Of a DNA stretch of 64,000 bases, positions 21,901 through 34,639 are shown one piece after another. How positions within the stretch are numbered: the stretch's first letter is position 1; each line of letters begins with the position of its first letter. The position numbers and the translations under genes are program-made. The stretch is taken from positions 122,288-186,287 of the forward strand of contig QNGE01000850.1 in NCBI GenBank assembly GCA_008508345.1. Direction: 5' to 3'. The notes beneath the pieces were generated by a model. That model did no database searches and was not told the origin of the DNA. It saw only the letters and a list, made by a program, of their open reading frames with translations. This DNA is from Paragonimus westermani (Eukaryota > Platyhelminthes > Trematoda > Plagiorchiida > Troglotrematidae).

Positions 21901-24900
21901 AGATCGCGGTTTTTATGAGCTACAAATTCTCTGGGTGTTCCATTCAAGGTGTTCTGACATAACGAATATTTCAGTAGTCGTTTTTCCAAGTTGTCGACTG
22001 TACACCTTTACTGCCTAGCTGATTGTGTATTCATTTATGTCCTGAATCATTGTGCAACCGTTTAAAATTCTTTCTAAGAATTTTTGATGTTGAAGCTTGT
22101 AGTATTACCCTAGTAGAGTTAGGATGATTTTCGTCCGTTCAATATACTATTCAAGATCGGCAGAGAAATCGGAAGTTTCAACTATTTTATTTTACAGGTC
22201 ACGATGCAAACAGTGCCATAGACAGTTCAGTGGCTGAACTACAAATAAGTTCCGGTGTTTTGAAAACCATCATTCAATTTCTTAAGTATTTCTTAAGTAT
22301 TTCTATACCCGCACGTATAATAAGTATGTATACGTGTGGTGATTTGATTCTAGTAACGGTAACGATGAGATGTTTTGATACGGCCATTTCTGTAAGTAGA
22401 CCACGACGGATTTTTACAAGCATCATATAAGCATATGGCATTACTTTACATGATTCAGTTTAAGGTGATACTGCGTGTATCCACAATAGACAGAAGTCCC
22501 AATTTTTAATTAAACTCTCCATCACAGCGGACTTACATCCAGTGAAGTTACGTCAGTTTACAAAACTGTTACGCAAATCATTCGTTTGTGGTTCAAAGAT
22601 CACTGCGTCCTTAATAAATTTCGTATGATAAACTATACCATGATTCCAATGGGTGGTAATTTTGCAGGCCCAAATGTAGGTCACTGTGCATATACGTGCT
22701 CGCTTGTTCACACAGCTCTTCAGTAAAAAATCATGCTCTTCAGTCATAATCTATAGATATGAATACAGTAATCTAGGTACTACCTCATTTCTTCGAAAAG
22801 ACGGTTTAGTCGAAAATTCACCGATCACCACAAGTGATTGATAGTTCCAAACACAGATTGTTAATTAAACGGCGAGTATCACCATATAATCCATCCAATT
22901 AATTATTTGTCCATTAAATGCCTGGAGGAATTTTTGCGAAATGTTGTTTGCTCCAGTTTTATCAAGTTGAACACAGCACAGCCCAGTTTCTAAATAGGTA
23001 TGGAAAGGCGGTTGGCAACTAGTTTAATCCTTCGATCATCTTGGATCAAGTTCTAGTTGGATGTTTCCGTAATTACTTTTTGTAATTACCATGACATTTA
23101 GCTTGGATATCACCATAGACACTGGCTTTCGAACAACATTCTAGTTTCTGTTGTCGAAATCGTACTAACAACGTTGATTTCGACCAGGTTAAAACAGACA
23201 GAATGAACGGCATAGGGATAAGTTGATTCAACTCTGATATGTGTATGTTACAGATATGGCTCCCTAGCTCGACTGACAGAGCAACTGTTGGTAGTTTCAG
23301 CAAACGGAGTTACCAATCGTGATCACTGTACCCAGCCACATTAGCTACACACACCAACAAAAAACACGTGTACCGACGTGTAGGTAAACGCCCAGCATTG
23401 TTCATCGGAGCACTGACTATTCACTTCAGTACCATCGGCTGATTGACTGCTGAATTATAACCGCAGATTGTTACCACCCAATTGAGTCAACTTCTCATCA
23501 CAGGTGAGTATGCATAGTTCAAAATCTACTTTCTTTTAAGCTTTGCCGACAACCTGTTTATTTTTCTCAGCCGTATGGCCAGACAAGAATTTCGGCGTTA
23601 TTTTAGGACGCCTGTTCATGTTGAGGCAATCAAAACATTTGTTTTTCCAATGGTATATCAGTTCTTCATGAACGAACTAACTTTAATTCAGTAAGTCTGG
23701 AACGCTGCCCACCGGTAAATGTGTCATGGAGATGCAGTTTCTTGGTCTACTGCACGAATAAATCTGATCCCTTTAGTTCGCTGAAAACGACTGTGAAAAC
23801 AGAAATTGACATCGAATTGATTTTGCAACATTTTTTCTCACCTGGTTCTGAGGCCTTTCGTCGGTTGATGGGCGGGCCGAATCAACGCTCTGTTTGAAAG
23901 TGGAAGCTAGTCTTTACAAGTAGATACTACCATCAATTCAACTTCAAACAATAATTTTATAACTGCGGAGGGTGAAAGCTGGTGAACTTGAAAAGTCTAT
24001 ACATAATGTGAGATCGTACGACAAATAATTAGCACAAAATTATCATCAAGAAGCAACTGAGCTTCAAGCTCAATGGATTTCATTTAACTTCTGCCTAAGG
24101 TGACACCAAATCAGACACGCTTATCAGAAGTGAGAAAAAGCTTACAGTACAACATCCTTTGCTATGGGAAATTAATTACCTATAATACAAAAACTCGAAC
24201 ATTGTGCACGTCTTGGTAATATGTCTGTTTTAAGGTTCGTGTCACCAAATCAACGTTGCAAATAAAGTGCTTCAAACGTCCCTCGTCAGCAAGTGTTTCC
24301 ATCCTCGTTGTGTTGACACTAGCTCAATTACGTCAATAAGTCATAGCGGCTACGATCGCAATACTTCCTTAATCAAACGCACTGGAATTCCCCAGTTCAA
24401 GTGGAGAACTATATATCCTCGAAATATATCCAATACAACAACTTGGCGGTAGGTTTGGTGTGTTTTTTTACCATAAGCCAGAGTGAAATGGTCAGAAGGC
24501 CAGTTTTTACTGGTTAACACCTGGTAATCATCAACCTACGTGAACTATCTCAAAAGCATATATTTCGTGTCTTGTGCGGGTTTAAAAGCTTGAAAAGGTG
24601 TCTCTGAAACGGTCGTATACTAACGCAACATCACACAGTTTTGGGGGGAACGTGTGGCAGACCTTAATCACGGCCTGTCCAACAACCAACCAGGGTTATT
24701 CCCTTAATGACAAATCATTCACCAAGACCCAAATAATGACTTGGTAAGTTTTATGGGAGACACTCAAAAGGCGCTTCTATTCATATGAATGACTAACTCT
24801 GTAGGATATACTTCATGAATAATACAAACGATGAAGTATGTGAGAAGCCGTGGTTCATCGTTGTGTCTTACAAATCCAATGTAATATTATAATCGTTCGG

Positions 24901-25645
24901 TGACCGGCTGGTATGGGTTAACGAAAGCCAGTTCCCTGTCATACAACGTTATACAACGTTCCCTGTTATGTCATACCACTTGAACGACCGTTTTTATACA
25001 CCAGCCTAAATCCTCTCCCTTGGCTCGTGTGTCTATTGTTGCACATAAACCACGCAAGCTGTGCAAAGAATTAATTGACAAAAAAATTATATAAATCCTG
25101 TTTCTGCTGGGCTAATTGTCAGATAGAAAACACAGTGCTTGGCACAGATGTTTCCTGCACGATTCACTGGACTTATCAGTCTGGATCATTCAGTGTCCTT
25201 CATATAGTCCGGCAGCAGTCCAATAGGACCGTTGTTCAATTAGGGCCGAGAGAATTGCCATTAGATTGCGCTATTTAAGGCTATGCAAGATATTTGTTTA
25301 TTCTGTCAGCTCCTAACATCGAGCAACCAAACAAACCTTTCTTTGTATTGGCCAGTCTTAAATGATATAACTATGTAGGACAGTGCATCGTTGTTTTCAG
25401 ATTCTATACAGAATACGTAGGGCACTCAGACCTACACGCACATCGAACTAATGCTGAAATCTAGATGCTTTTAAAAATGGTTAACTACAAGCGGATTTAC
25501 CAAGAAATTAGGAAGAGCGTTTTCACTTGCGTATACGTTAGTTCTAGCCAGTATAAGTAATGTATACTTTTACAATATGAAGTATGAAATAAGGAGTAAA
25601 GTGAAAAACTAATTAGTGAGCCATCTAAGAAATGTTCAGACTTAC
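15960..25645. other. Protease intron, nothing recognised
   Basis: Nearly 10 kb of intron to the activation-site exon. I see no exon or element I can support. A minus-strand frame at 18,649-18,948 begins with a signal-peptide-like run (MNRFVPFAHLIFSFFITLLH) but lacks other support. A short imperfect direct repeat (CTTAAGTATTT) lies near 22,280, and a doubled 10-mer (ATACAACGTT) near 24,945. Confidence 0.5.
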
Positions 25646-25797
25646 TGCATCCGACGCTTTTAGTTGCAATGAGACTAACCAGGGCCACTCGGCAACACGT
25701 GACTCTTCTCCCCCCACTATACGTTTATGCACAGATTGGGGGAACCACCTTGTGTACCCCCCGTCGTATCGATTGCGACCGCAATGTGGTCGAAGAG
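25646..25797 (-). CDS. S1 serine protease, exon with pro-region and activation site
   Basis: First confidently seen exon of a trypsin-family protease. It reads ALRPHCGRN..., then the activation site HKR/IVGGEE and the strand EWPWLVSLQLK, ending at SDA. Cleavage after the Arg would free the new N-terminus IVGG that orders the S1 active site. The Cys in the pro-region is placed to pair with the Cys of the later segment IACLP, so the activated enzyme would stay two-chained, as in secreted or membrane-bound proteases. The donor is a perfect GTAAGT (25,640-25,645), phase 0. I place the acceptor at a TTTTTCATGAAG tract, giving two bases of a split codon; the ATG at 25,817-25,819 is in frame but has no signal peptide behind it, so I do not think it is the start. 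The upstream coding part is uncertain. Confidence 0.88.
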
Positions 25798-28700
25798 CTT
25801 CATGAAAAATTTCAACCATAATAATATATCATGAGTCCGTAACAGTAAGGTGATTGTTCATGAAATTATATAAGGTGCAGTGAATCTCGACTTGCTACGT
25901 TATCACATCCAGTGATATGCATGACTACATAGTTACTTTTGTCAGAATTGGCATTCAAAACTCATAGAATATGCGAGAGTGAACTTCAGTGCTGATAATT
26001 ATTACCGTTTGCTGTTGTTCATTATCCAACCTTCGGCACACAATTTCAAGGGCAATAAATGTTGGTCTCGTGACTCACCATGTGAACCTGGCACAAACGT
26101 CTTAGTTACCTGTACGGTTTCAATGCACTGAGACTCTGCGGTGATCTTCAGGTCAAACAAAACTGAGAGTGAGTTTCTTAGGGACATTCGCCTGATCAGA
26201 AACGCACACTTCAAACTTCACTGTCAAATGTAAATTGCTTACCAGCATTCAGCTCTTGGCACCCGTTCTGTTTATTTAGGTTCATCAACCGGGTCATAGA
26301 GTAAATTTGGCTGACTTCCATCTCAACGTCCACTTTTGATTCTCAACCAGTAACATACGTAATTCTCTTGAATTGTTAGGCGCAATTCAATCACTGATTT
26401 TATTGCCGGCTCTCTAACTCTTCTCATAAAGATGGACCTGGTGACATTGTTACGAGCAAGTTAAGCATTCAGCTGCTTTCGAAATTCGAGTTAAAATTGT
26501 TCCCTCATCATCTTTTCATGTCTACTGAAAGTCGACCTGTAAAACTTTGTGATGTTAATAAAACCTCTGTCAATCCACCTACTAAATATTCGTAAGACAT
26601 TTGTATAAGTATAGCTGGTACTTTCAAGAAACAGGAAGACTATTCGTTACTGCGATCAAGACGCATCAGTGCATTTTCTCCAGTAGCCCTCAGTGTGCAT
26701 ATGTCACGCACATATACATGTGTATACATGTTATGTACATATAAACCAGTAAGGAATTTTGTTGAAGCGCCATCGTAGTCTTGAAAACGTTGTTTTCTGT
26801 TCAACTATTGGCTCAAGCTTTGGAGATCGGTACGTTTAAACAAATGTCAACGGTTAACTTTACTGCACCCACCGAATTACAATTCATATTTTGCTTCATG
26901 ATCGTTATATGAAACCAATTGTGAATTGAAGCGGACACACTATGTTTGCGTTTGAAACTTGCGAACTAGAACGTCCTAAAGTTGGAATATGCTTGTCTGC
27001 TATCCGCCTTTGGCTCACATACACGTTAAATAAGTGTTCTTCATATTAAGGGTTTAAACTTGCGTAGCGTACTAATGAGAAATATGCGAATAACGTACTA
27101 TAAAAATGATCAAATTAGTCCAAAAATTTCGCCGAGTTTGCCTTCCAAGGTGTGTTCCGGATACGGGAAAAGAACACCAAATAGGTACCTACATTACCAG
27201 ATTTTAGAACTAACGGTTAATGAATAAAATCTTCTGTGCTATAGTCTGCTCCAAAGTAAACCAATCACCTTTGGTTTCTGGGTTGTTTTGGGCTTTTGTG
27301 CATAAACCTGTGGACCTTACTAGAAAACTAGTTTGACTTCCAACAAGTCAGTTAAAGCCACGTTCTCTCCAGTTTCCACAGCTTATCTCTGTAACGTTTG
27401 CTCTTCTAGCTTCTCAAAACCTAACTCCTAAGTAAACTTATTCTATTGTGTCTTTAGCAATGCGGACTGATTAATGCTTGAAGAAATGGATTAACAAAAA
27501 CGCTATTTAGAACGTAGCTGAGTAGTAAGGAAAATTGCACAACGTTTCGTCTCTTCTTGACTGTCTTTCAGTTTGGTAAAGTAAATGTAGAGGCTACGTT
27601 CGGCGGAAGTGATTTATTTGGGTTGTTCACAGCGAGTATTATGCATAGTATCTGTTTGCAACTTATTGTTTGGTTTTGTTTCTTTCTGTTTCATACTTTA
27701 CATTAAAAACGTTGAATTGTCCGGCAAAACTGTTACACGATTTTCTGACCTGAACAGAAACGAGTACATGTCACAGCCTCGAGTAGTCACGTCAGAGCAT
27801 GCACTAACTTGCTACTTTTCACTCCCTTTTATGGGTCGATTTCACATTTTCAAGTTAATTACTTTGTAGAAGAAACTTATGTTCAAGTCGAGCTCCGAAC
27901 ATCGTTCTGATTGGTACTGACTTGCTGCTGGTCACCTTGCGTGGACTTTTGAGCGGTTATCAAAAGACCTTATGAACAGTTATATGAATAACAAGGTGGA
28001 ACTTCAAACACTATCTCAACCAACCACGTGATGGGCAGATCACTTGCTGTGACCGATTGCATTTGTCTCATGTCTAGACTTTGCAAATAATTTTGCCCGT
28101 ATACTGTTAGTACTACAGAGGTCAGGAAGTGGTCAGTCAAGGCGTTCGTTGCACTCATGCTTGCATACGTCAGGTCAGTATGCTGCCACATTAATAGCTG
28201 TTTGTCACTGTCGGTCAACCTTCAGTCAGCCGTAAACTGTTAGGGAGTAAAGTAATGGGTAGCCCATGGGGGACGTTTGCAGGAGCGCTCCCGAAACACT
28301 TGATTGGTACTGCCGTCTTTTGACAGTGGATCCACCGCTAAATGAACAAGAAACTATCCGATCAAAAACACACCCAGAATTGTGCAAGGTAGAACATGTG
28401 ATAACTTGTACTCATCACAATCTTCTCAGCCATACACATGGATAAGGACGGAGGAGCAATTCATACTGAGAGTAGTTGTGTTTCTTAGAAAGTGCATGTG
28501 TGCAACCCGAAACCTTACTATATTCAAAATTTGTCAAGCTATGTAAACAGTACCGAAGAACAACATGGATATCTGTTGAAATCAAAACGTCTAAGCAAAA
28601 TTATTACATGGGCAATCATCTTCCCACTCTGGGTGAACTACTGGTTACTTTTGACGATTAGTTTTTCAAGAAACCACGTTCGCTATTCTGGTTTATATCA

Positions 28701-29205
28701 GGCTGTCAGTGGGATCATCTCAAAACAGATTGCTACAATCGTCTATCATTGATTGTTTAATTTTAGTCTGCAATGCCTCACATTTGGTCAGTAGGATTTA
28801 TTTGGGCAAAATATGTAGTAAGTCAGAGTAATGTCTGCTCGACTGGTCGAAAGGCTTATTTGAATACGACGGTTGTGATCAAATGTGGTGTTCAGTTTGA
28901 GATAATCTAAATTCTCAAGAATTCAGTTCAAACCTCCAGGTTCATCAGTGACACGAATGGTGTGCTAACTACACTACGATTATTAGCTATCATGCCCGCG
29001 TTGACGTTCCCCACAGAGACCGTTCTCTTCCTCATTAGGAATAAAGATTGAAAGTGTTTTACCCACCCACACAATATGCAAAACTATCTCAGATTAGTTT
29101 TTCAAAAAGCTTGATATGGCTTTTTGCCTTCACTCAATTCCAATAGAATTGTTCTTTCTCAGACGGGCTGAGCAACATTTTGATTATCATTTAACAAGTC
29201 TTCTA
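25798..29205. other. Upstream intron or flank, nothing firm
   Basis: Upstream of the activation-site exon. The only item is a hammerhead-like string on the minus strand at 27,541-27,571 (CTGAAAGACAGTC...GACGAAACGTTG), which has a GTC/GAC stem before GAAAC but one extra base in the core. Confidence 0.5.
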
Positions 29206-29209
29206 GGTA

Positions 29210-29516
29210 TGGATTCATTGACTGGAGATAACACAACGGTGGCTCTGATTCCACTCAAACCTAGTTGGAAATCCAAAAACAATTCACAAACCAGTAAAGC
29301 CGTAACTTTGTTACTGAAAATACAGTCGTATCTAACGTGAGGTTTATGGGGTTTTGGTCGATACGTCACTCTTGTGAGTACATAACTAACCTTCATTTCC
29401 GGTCGGTGGTAGAGATATGCAATACTGATGCCATTTCACAAAAGTAGGAGTGAAGTTTGGTGCTTGTTTCTGCTTAAGGGATGACTGACAAACTTGTAAG
29501 CTTGGAGAGCTGCATT
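29210..29516 (+). mobile_element. Divergent SINE copy with broken hammerhead (plus)
   Basis: About 300 bp sharing a long head (TCCACTCAAACCTAGTT, CCAGTAAAGCCGTAACTTTG), the family leader (GTCGTATCTAACGTGAGGT), a degenerate tRNA-like part and the hammerhead region with the copy at 30.06-30.37 kb. The hammerhead reads GCAATACTGATGCCATTTCA and later GTGAAGTTTGGTGC: the core A9 and the GAAA step are damaged. Same family as the 2.65-kb cluster, different subfamily. Confidence 0.65.
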
Positions 29517-30055
29517 CGGCTGTTGGTGACTTTTAGTTTCTGTCTGTGTACACCACCTTCTACGCACCATTAATCAGTTTGTCTTACCAGTTCACTCATC
29601 CTAGGGAAAAATCAACTCACAGTGTATCACCATGACGATGCAATATACACCCGACTGCCAAGAAACCTTGGATCTATATATGTGGATCTGATATAAGTTG
29701 AATATTTTCATAATTGACTGACTAGTGGTTGAATGGACGGTGAGACCTATGGGGTATACTTCCCGAATGCTAACCGTGATTGTTTGTGCTTGCTTTACTC
29801 ACTGCAATTTATTGAGCAGGAAATACCTGTTGCCTCGATTTAATTTGTTGCCAAGATTCGGCCGTTCTAAACGGTAAGACCCGTACTGTCGTTTCGCTTT
29901 GAAATGTCCACTGAATCCTTGTATGCTGAGAGTAACACAATTGATACAACAAAACCTGTCAAACGAGACAACGTTTCGGGTGATGTTATTCATTCATTTT
30001 ACTGGTTAATATTACGATAAGTTCGTGGTTAACAGCGAAACTGTTGTATGAGCTT

Positions 30056-30375
30056 ATTGCAGCCTTCGCAATCCCACAATTTTCTCAGGCATCCCTTCTG
30101 CAAAAACAAGCACCAAACTTCACTCCAACTTTTGTGAAATGGCATCAGTATTGCATATCTCTACCACGGAACGGAAATGAATGTTAGTCATTCACTCACG
30201 AGAGTGACGTATCGACCAGAGCTCCATAACCTCACGTTAGACACGACCGAATTATCAAGGAAAAGTTACGACCTTACTGGTATGTGATTTGTGTTCGGAT
30301 ATCTAACTAGGTTTGAGTGGATTCAGAGCGGCGTTTGTGTTACTTTCAATCAATGGCCCCCGCACTTAGAGGACA
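30056..30375 (-). mobile_element. Divergent SINE copy with broken hammerhead (minus)
   Basis: Inverted relative of the 29.2-29.5 kb copy, alike over its whole length including the diagnostic block CATTTCACAAAAGT inside the former hammerhead. Leader GTCGTGTCTAACGTGAGG and a GCGAAGGCTGC tail are present. The two copies face each other across about 540 bp. Confidence 0.65.
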
Positions 30376-31238
30376 TCTCCGGGTTGAATTCGTAGAACTC
30401 CCTAAACTCGTTAAGCGAAAGTCTGATTACCAGTAAAGAGCAAGAGAGCTTGGCTAACATTAAGTTAATGTCCCCCAAGAGTGATAAGACCTGTTACATT
30501 CTCATAAACGTTTCTGTCAGCATTTATTAAATAGAGCCACACTTTAGCCAGTAGTAAACAACCCTGCAAATGTTGTGAGCTGAACTCCGGAACACTGACC
30601 TATGTTACCTTTGTCTGGACAAAATTGTGAGATGGTTGCTTGCTATTGATAAACAGCATCGATTTCGTGAACCGAAGCCCTGTTACATGCAGTATGTTTG
30701 CTCTGGATTACTACTGTGCGAAATTGTTTGACCAGAAAGCCTGTTACATCTAGCAACAGCAATAAGGCTGTACCACTGCAGACAGTCTAAATGGAGTGTT
30801 CCACCAGATATCACTGAACTTGCTTTTGACGTCATTCTAAAAGTCACTTGACTGTGTGTCCACATCCAGAACCGTTCAGTGAGTTTTGATGGTGCGTCTG
30901 AAACTGATAATACTCAATCAAATAGATTCCGATGTTTACTCACTGACTCAAACCATATTTTCGAACAACCATTAAAAACAGTGTAGTTAAATTTTTGTTC
31001 ATCAGCGTGTAGGTGCTACTCTGGTCTGTTTACTAGTGACTTTTTTTGCACAGCTAGAATTAGGACACGCTGAGGGCACCCTTCTGTTTGAGTCAGCGTA
31101 TTACAAACAATACACTCCTCTGGCTGAGTGTCGTGGTTGCGTTTCGTAGTAAAACCAACACATTAACTGCTTTCTAGGACAGAGTTCAAAATTTCCAGAA
31201 CCCCACTAGTCTGACGTATTTTAGTGGGCATGTCATAC
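30376..31238. other. No supported feature
   Basis: Non-coding sequence between the SINE pair and the candidate Cys-rich exon. Confidence 0.5.
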
Positions 31239-31339
31239 CTTCAAACCACAAAGTCAGAAATTGTTCACTATTCATGCAACCATAGAACATCCCTTCATAT
31301 GGCCAACTTTGTTTGAGTTGGATAGGCTTTTCACAGTGG
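31239..31339 (-). CDS. Candidate upstream exon, Cys-rich module (weakly fibronectin-II-like)
   Basis: A 101-nt open segment between a good acceptor (CCACTGGCCGTGTAG) and a GTATGA donor. It reads HCEKPIQLKQSWPYEGMFYG and then CMNSEQFLTLWFE. The spacing Cys...PYxGxxYxxC...LW recalls a fibronectin type II module, but the Cys expected after the Trp is Phe. It ends in phase 1 and would splice in frame onto the protease exon at 25,797 (G+CT, Ala) across a 5.4-kb intron. This could be the accessory domain next to the pro-region. The domain name is a guess; the splice signals and phase are what I can see. Confidence 0.35.
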
Positions 31340-33433
31340 CTACACGGCCAGTGGATTACAGTAGGATGCACCACAAAAGGTAAGTTCCTTTGCTGTTGAA
31401 TTTTTTATAACCTTACGCCGTTCAAATGAAGCACACATTATGAAAAATGTCTTGTGATCTTCACGGTAAAACGTGTAGTCATAGTTAAAGCCACAGGTTA
31501 TTCTTCCACAACTACCAGATATTTCGTACCCACCTGAGCACGGTAACCTCTTGCAAAGAGATATTGCGTCTTAATTGGGTTCTATCAGCCAGCCCACCAG
31601 ACGCATGAAACTCATGACATATAAACAATGGTCAGAATGTAACTAGAGACCCCGTCGATTAACTCACTTGAGTTACAAGAATGCATGTGGGTTACTTTAC
31701 TCACTGGTTGACTGAATTATCATGCAGCAAAAGTTGGTTCATCAGGGTTACTACAAAACTTTTAGCGCAATAGACAATCTCCAGCCTGACGACGTTATCT
31801 GAAGTAACATGGAGTAAAAGCGCCTCATTGCACTAGTGAGTTGCATAACGAAATGCCGGTCGACTCTAGCCAACTAAACTAGATTCGTCCCCTCCGCCCG
31901 TACCATAACTGATGAATATGACTGAGGTGGTAGGGTTAATTACAACGTCATAATGTTCATGCAATATCAAACAGATAAAGCTCAGGATTGCGCAGCAATG
32001 TCTGGTGTGTGTGTGTGTGTGTGTATACTTTGACTTAGTCAAAGGCTGGCATACAGGATTTTTCATTCTGAAGAGACTTCAAAAGTTAAAGACCTGTTCT
32101 CATTTGTGGACTATTGTATTTTGTCTGCAACCAACTGACAAGTACTCCCCGAACAAGTAAACTTCTTTATCAGACACGGTGTTTGTTCTGCGATGAGTAA
32201 GCTTAGTTTTCTTGAGTCATCAGTGGTGTAAACTACTCCAAACAGCTTCACTCAGTCTTTGTCGGCTTACCGTCTGGTAGTAAATTATTGGTCTATCGCT
32301 TGCCGTTAACTATGTACAGGATAAGCTTGCAACATCTGTTGCCACTGAAATGTTAACTGTTTTACATTCAATACAGACCTATTAATAGAACAGCTGATTC
32401 ATCTGTTCTGACTTGTAATCAGTTCGATCTGGTTAGTACAGGGTGCATTCCTAAGTTTCTAGTGTGAAAAACATTAAACACAGCAATCGAGAAACGTCAC
32501 TAATATAGGTGAAATGTTAAGTTTTGAAGCACATAACTTACATAATTTATTGGAACCCAGCATTAAATAATGTCATTCTCTCTTAGTTTATATAACGTCG
32601 AGTATCTGCAATACACAACCCTCAAGCAGCATTGCTCGTTGGTAGGGCTTATTTGCATATCCTCATAATTCGTTAACATTTTCGTTCATCACGGTGGTTA
32701 CTACCTAGCTGTTGGACAGATGGGGACAATCTGGATAGAATGTAACTGGCATTGGTGATGTTCATCTATACTGCAATCTTCCTCCAATGAAATAAATAAC
32801 TTCTTTGGTTAGTAAGTACATAGTGTTTTCGTCAATGTAAAATAACTGTCCGGACTGACGAGGTTTCCCTTCTCAAGAACCCTAATGTGTAACTGGGTTA
32901 TAACTCATTTTCAGCCTCGGTTATGCAGATGGACACAGTCAAGCTCGAATCGCCAGCTTTATTCATAGAATCGTAACATTTAGGACTGCCAGTTTTATTC
33001 ACCACTCAGATTATCCTTAATTGATGAGCGCAAACAAAGATGAAACTAGTGGTTCATTGTCAGTTTTACTATCAGCAGTAATGGTCATGGTGAATCGATA
33101 AGTGGTCTTTTCCAACTGTTATGGGGATTCATTGGTTACGCTAGTTTGTCTGGACTATGACATTTTGCTGTCTGAATGTTTACATTTGGTTTAACTTATC
33201 AAAAGTTTTCACAGAACCCTGAACAGCTTCGAAATGCAAAACGACGGACTACGAATTCTTGCACGTGCTGATAAGATTGGCAAAAGGTAAAACCGATCCT
33301 ATCAGTCGTTCGGTTTTCACTAGTTAATGCAATGTTTACAATGTGCTTTTATGTGTGTAGTTATATAATGTCATCTTCATGCGGTCAACAACAGCTATGA
33401 AGAATTCCTAACGAATAAACCCACAGAAAGGCC
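31340..33433. other. No supported feature apart from a microsatellite
   Basis: Non-coding. Holds only the (GT)10 tract at 32,005-32,024. Confidence 0.5.
32005..32024. repeat. (GT)10 microsatellite
   Basis: Uninterrupted GT dinucleotide run of 20 bases. A shorter, interrupted TG run lies at about 52,509-52,527. Confidence 0.95.
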
Positions 33434-33592
33434 TTACGAGCAAGTTATAAAACTCTACGTTTCAACCTCCTCAGGTGGCCTTCCTTAGGAGTGTTGTAAT
33501 TGTAATCACTGTCAATGTGGTTTCGATTACAACACTTCTGAGGAATGCCACCCGAGGTGGTTGGAACGTAGAGTATTACAACTTGCTCGTAA
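33434..33592. repeat. Inverted repeat of two PLE-type hammerhead-like motifs
   Basis: Arms of about 67 bp (33,434-33,500 and 33,526-33,592) separated by 25 bp. Each arm, read outward, has ACAACACT, a CTGAGGA-type core, a CCACC-rich stem-loop, GAAAC and ACGTAG...CTCGTAA. The left arm (minus) has CTAAGGA with intact GAAAC; the right arm (plus) has intact CTGAGGA with GGAAC. Each is one core base off, at different positions, so their consensus is a complete core. Such hammerheads are known at the ends of Penelope-like elements; no PLE protein remnant is seen next to this pair. Confidence 0.75.
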
Positions 33593-33598
33593 CGTTGT
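33529..33598 (+). ncRNA. Hammerhead-like motif, right arm
   Basis: Stem I ACAAC (33,529-33,533) with GTTGT (33,594-33,598) and an internal loop; core CTGAGGA (33,538-33,544); stem II around CCAC/GTGG; GGAAC in place of GAAAC (33,63-33,67 of the block, i.e. 33,563-33,567); stem III ACG-t-AG with CTCGT; residue 17 is A at 33,591. The A13-to-G change should impair or abolish cleavage. Confidence 0.5.
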
Positions 33599-33599
33599 G

Positions 33600-34639
33600 T
33601 TATTCTCAATCAATTTATTAGTAACACGTTAAACACGACGCCCAAACTGTTTAACTTCATTCGTACTAAATTTGGTGCAGATATCTTAGTACAGAAAAAC
33701 CTTTTATGTACATATGGTTGAGCATCCATCTGACAGTGGGTTTCGTGAGGGATTTTTACAGATGATGATGTGGAGTTGTTATTAGGAAGAAAGTTAAAAT
33801 GGATCAAGCAGGATATAAACAGTTCTTCTGAAAGTGATTTGAACATCATCACTTGGACGTAAGTATACTTTGTGAGGGTTATACTCAGATTCGCTGCCAA
33901 CCTTCAAGCAAGCTTCATTAAGAGTACTTCATCATGGTAGAGCATCATAACGGACTATACTTGGGCGTAAATGAACAGTAATGTGGTACAGGCGCAAAAC
34001 AACAGGAAGCCTTTCCACAACAAACGGTACACACTCCGCCTGGTATGGTGATCACTCATTTTCTGTGATGCAATCTTTATATGGATTTTATTCATCAGGG
34101 AGAGAATAAAAACGCGTCGGTACGATCGATAAAATACCTCTATAAAAAGGTTTATGGTAGATTAACAAATTTATGCCCGCTGAGTACTATTTTGAAATTT
34201 GTTTTTAGTCACCCACTGACGGTATGCAGTGAAGCGTCTTTACCGATCACTCATGGATCATTTTGAGATCATAAGCGCATTTTTTCTGTTAACCGTCGGT
34301 TGTTTTGATGGTTAACCCTACTGGTCTACTGGGACACCCAGCGGTTTGGCGAGCCCATTTTACGTCTTTACCAAACACTCTGCTCATGCCGTTATCATGT
34401 AGATACATCATCCGCACATTTCCAGAGTAGTTCACTGAAATTACTAAGAATATCAGTGTCTACTGGGAGAACTTACATCACTAAATGGATGTTAGGTTGT
34501 TCAAAATGACGAGTTATTCTCTGTTGGCAAACTGATCAGTAGGTGTCGTTGCATGATCTTTTCAATGAAATAAAAACTGAAGAGATACTCACAGAGTGCA
34601 CAGTTGTACTGTTGCCTACCTACAATAGCTCGTGTTTGA
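33600..34639. other. No supported feature
   Basis: Non-coding. A Cys-containing minus-strand frame near 33.6-33.9 kb was considered and set aside. Confidence 0.5.

Noticed and set aside
25798..25819. ATG at 25,817-25,819 as start of the protease
   Set aside because: It would give no signal peptide; a polypyrimidine/AG acceptor a few bases later fits an internal exon better.
33610..33900. Cys-containing frame (AQPYVHKRFFCT) as a second fibronectin-II-like exon
   Set aside because: The acceptor is good but no donor with the needed phase was found, and the similarity is only a few residues.
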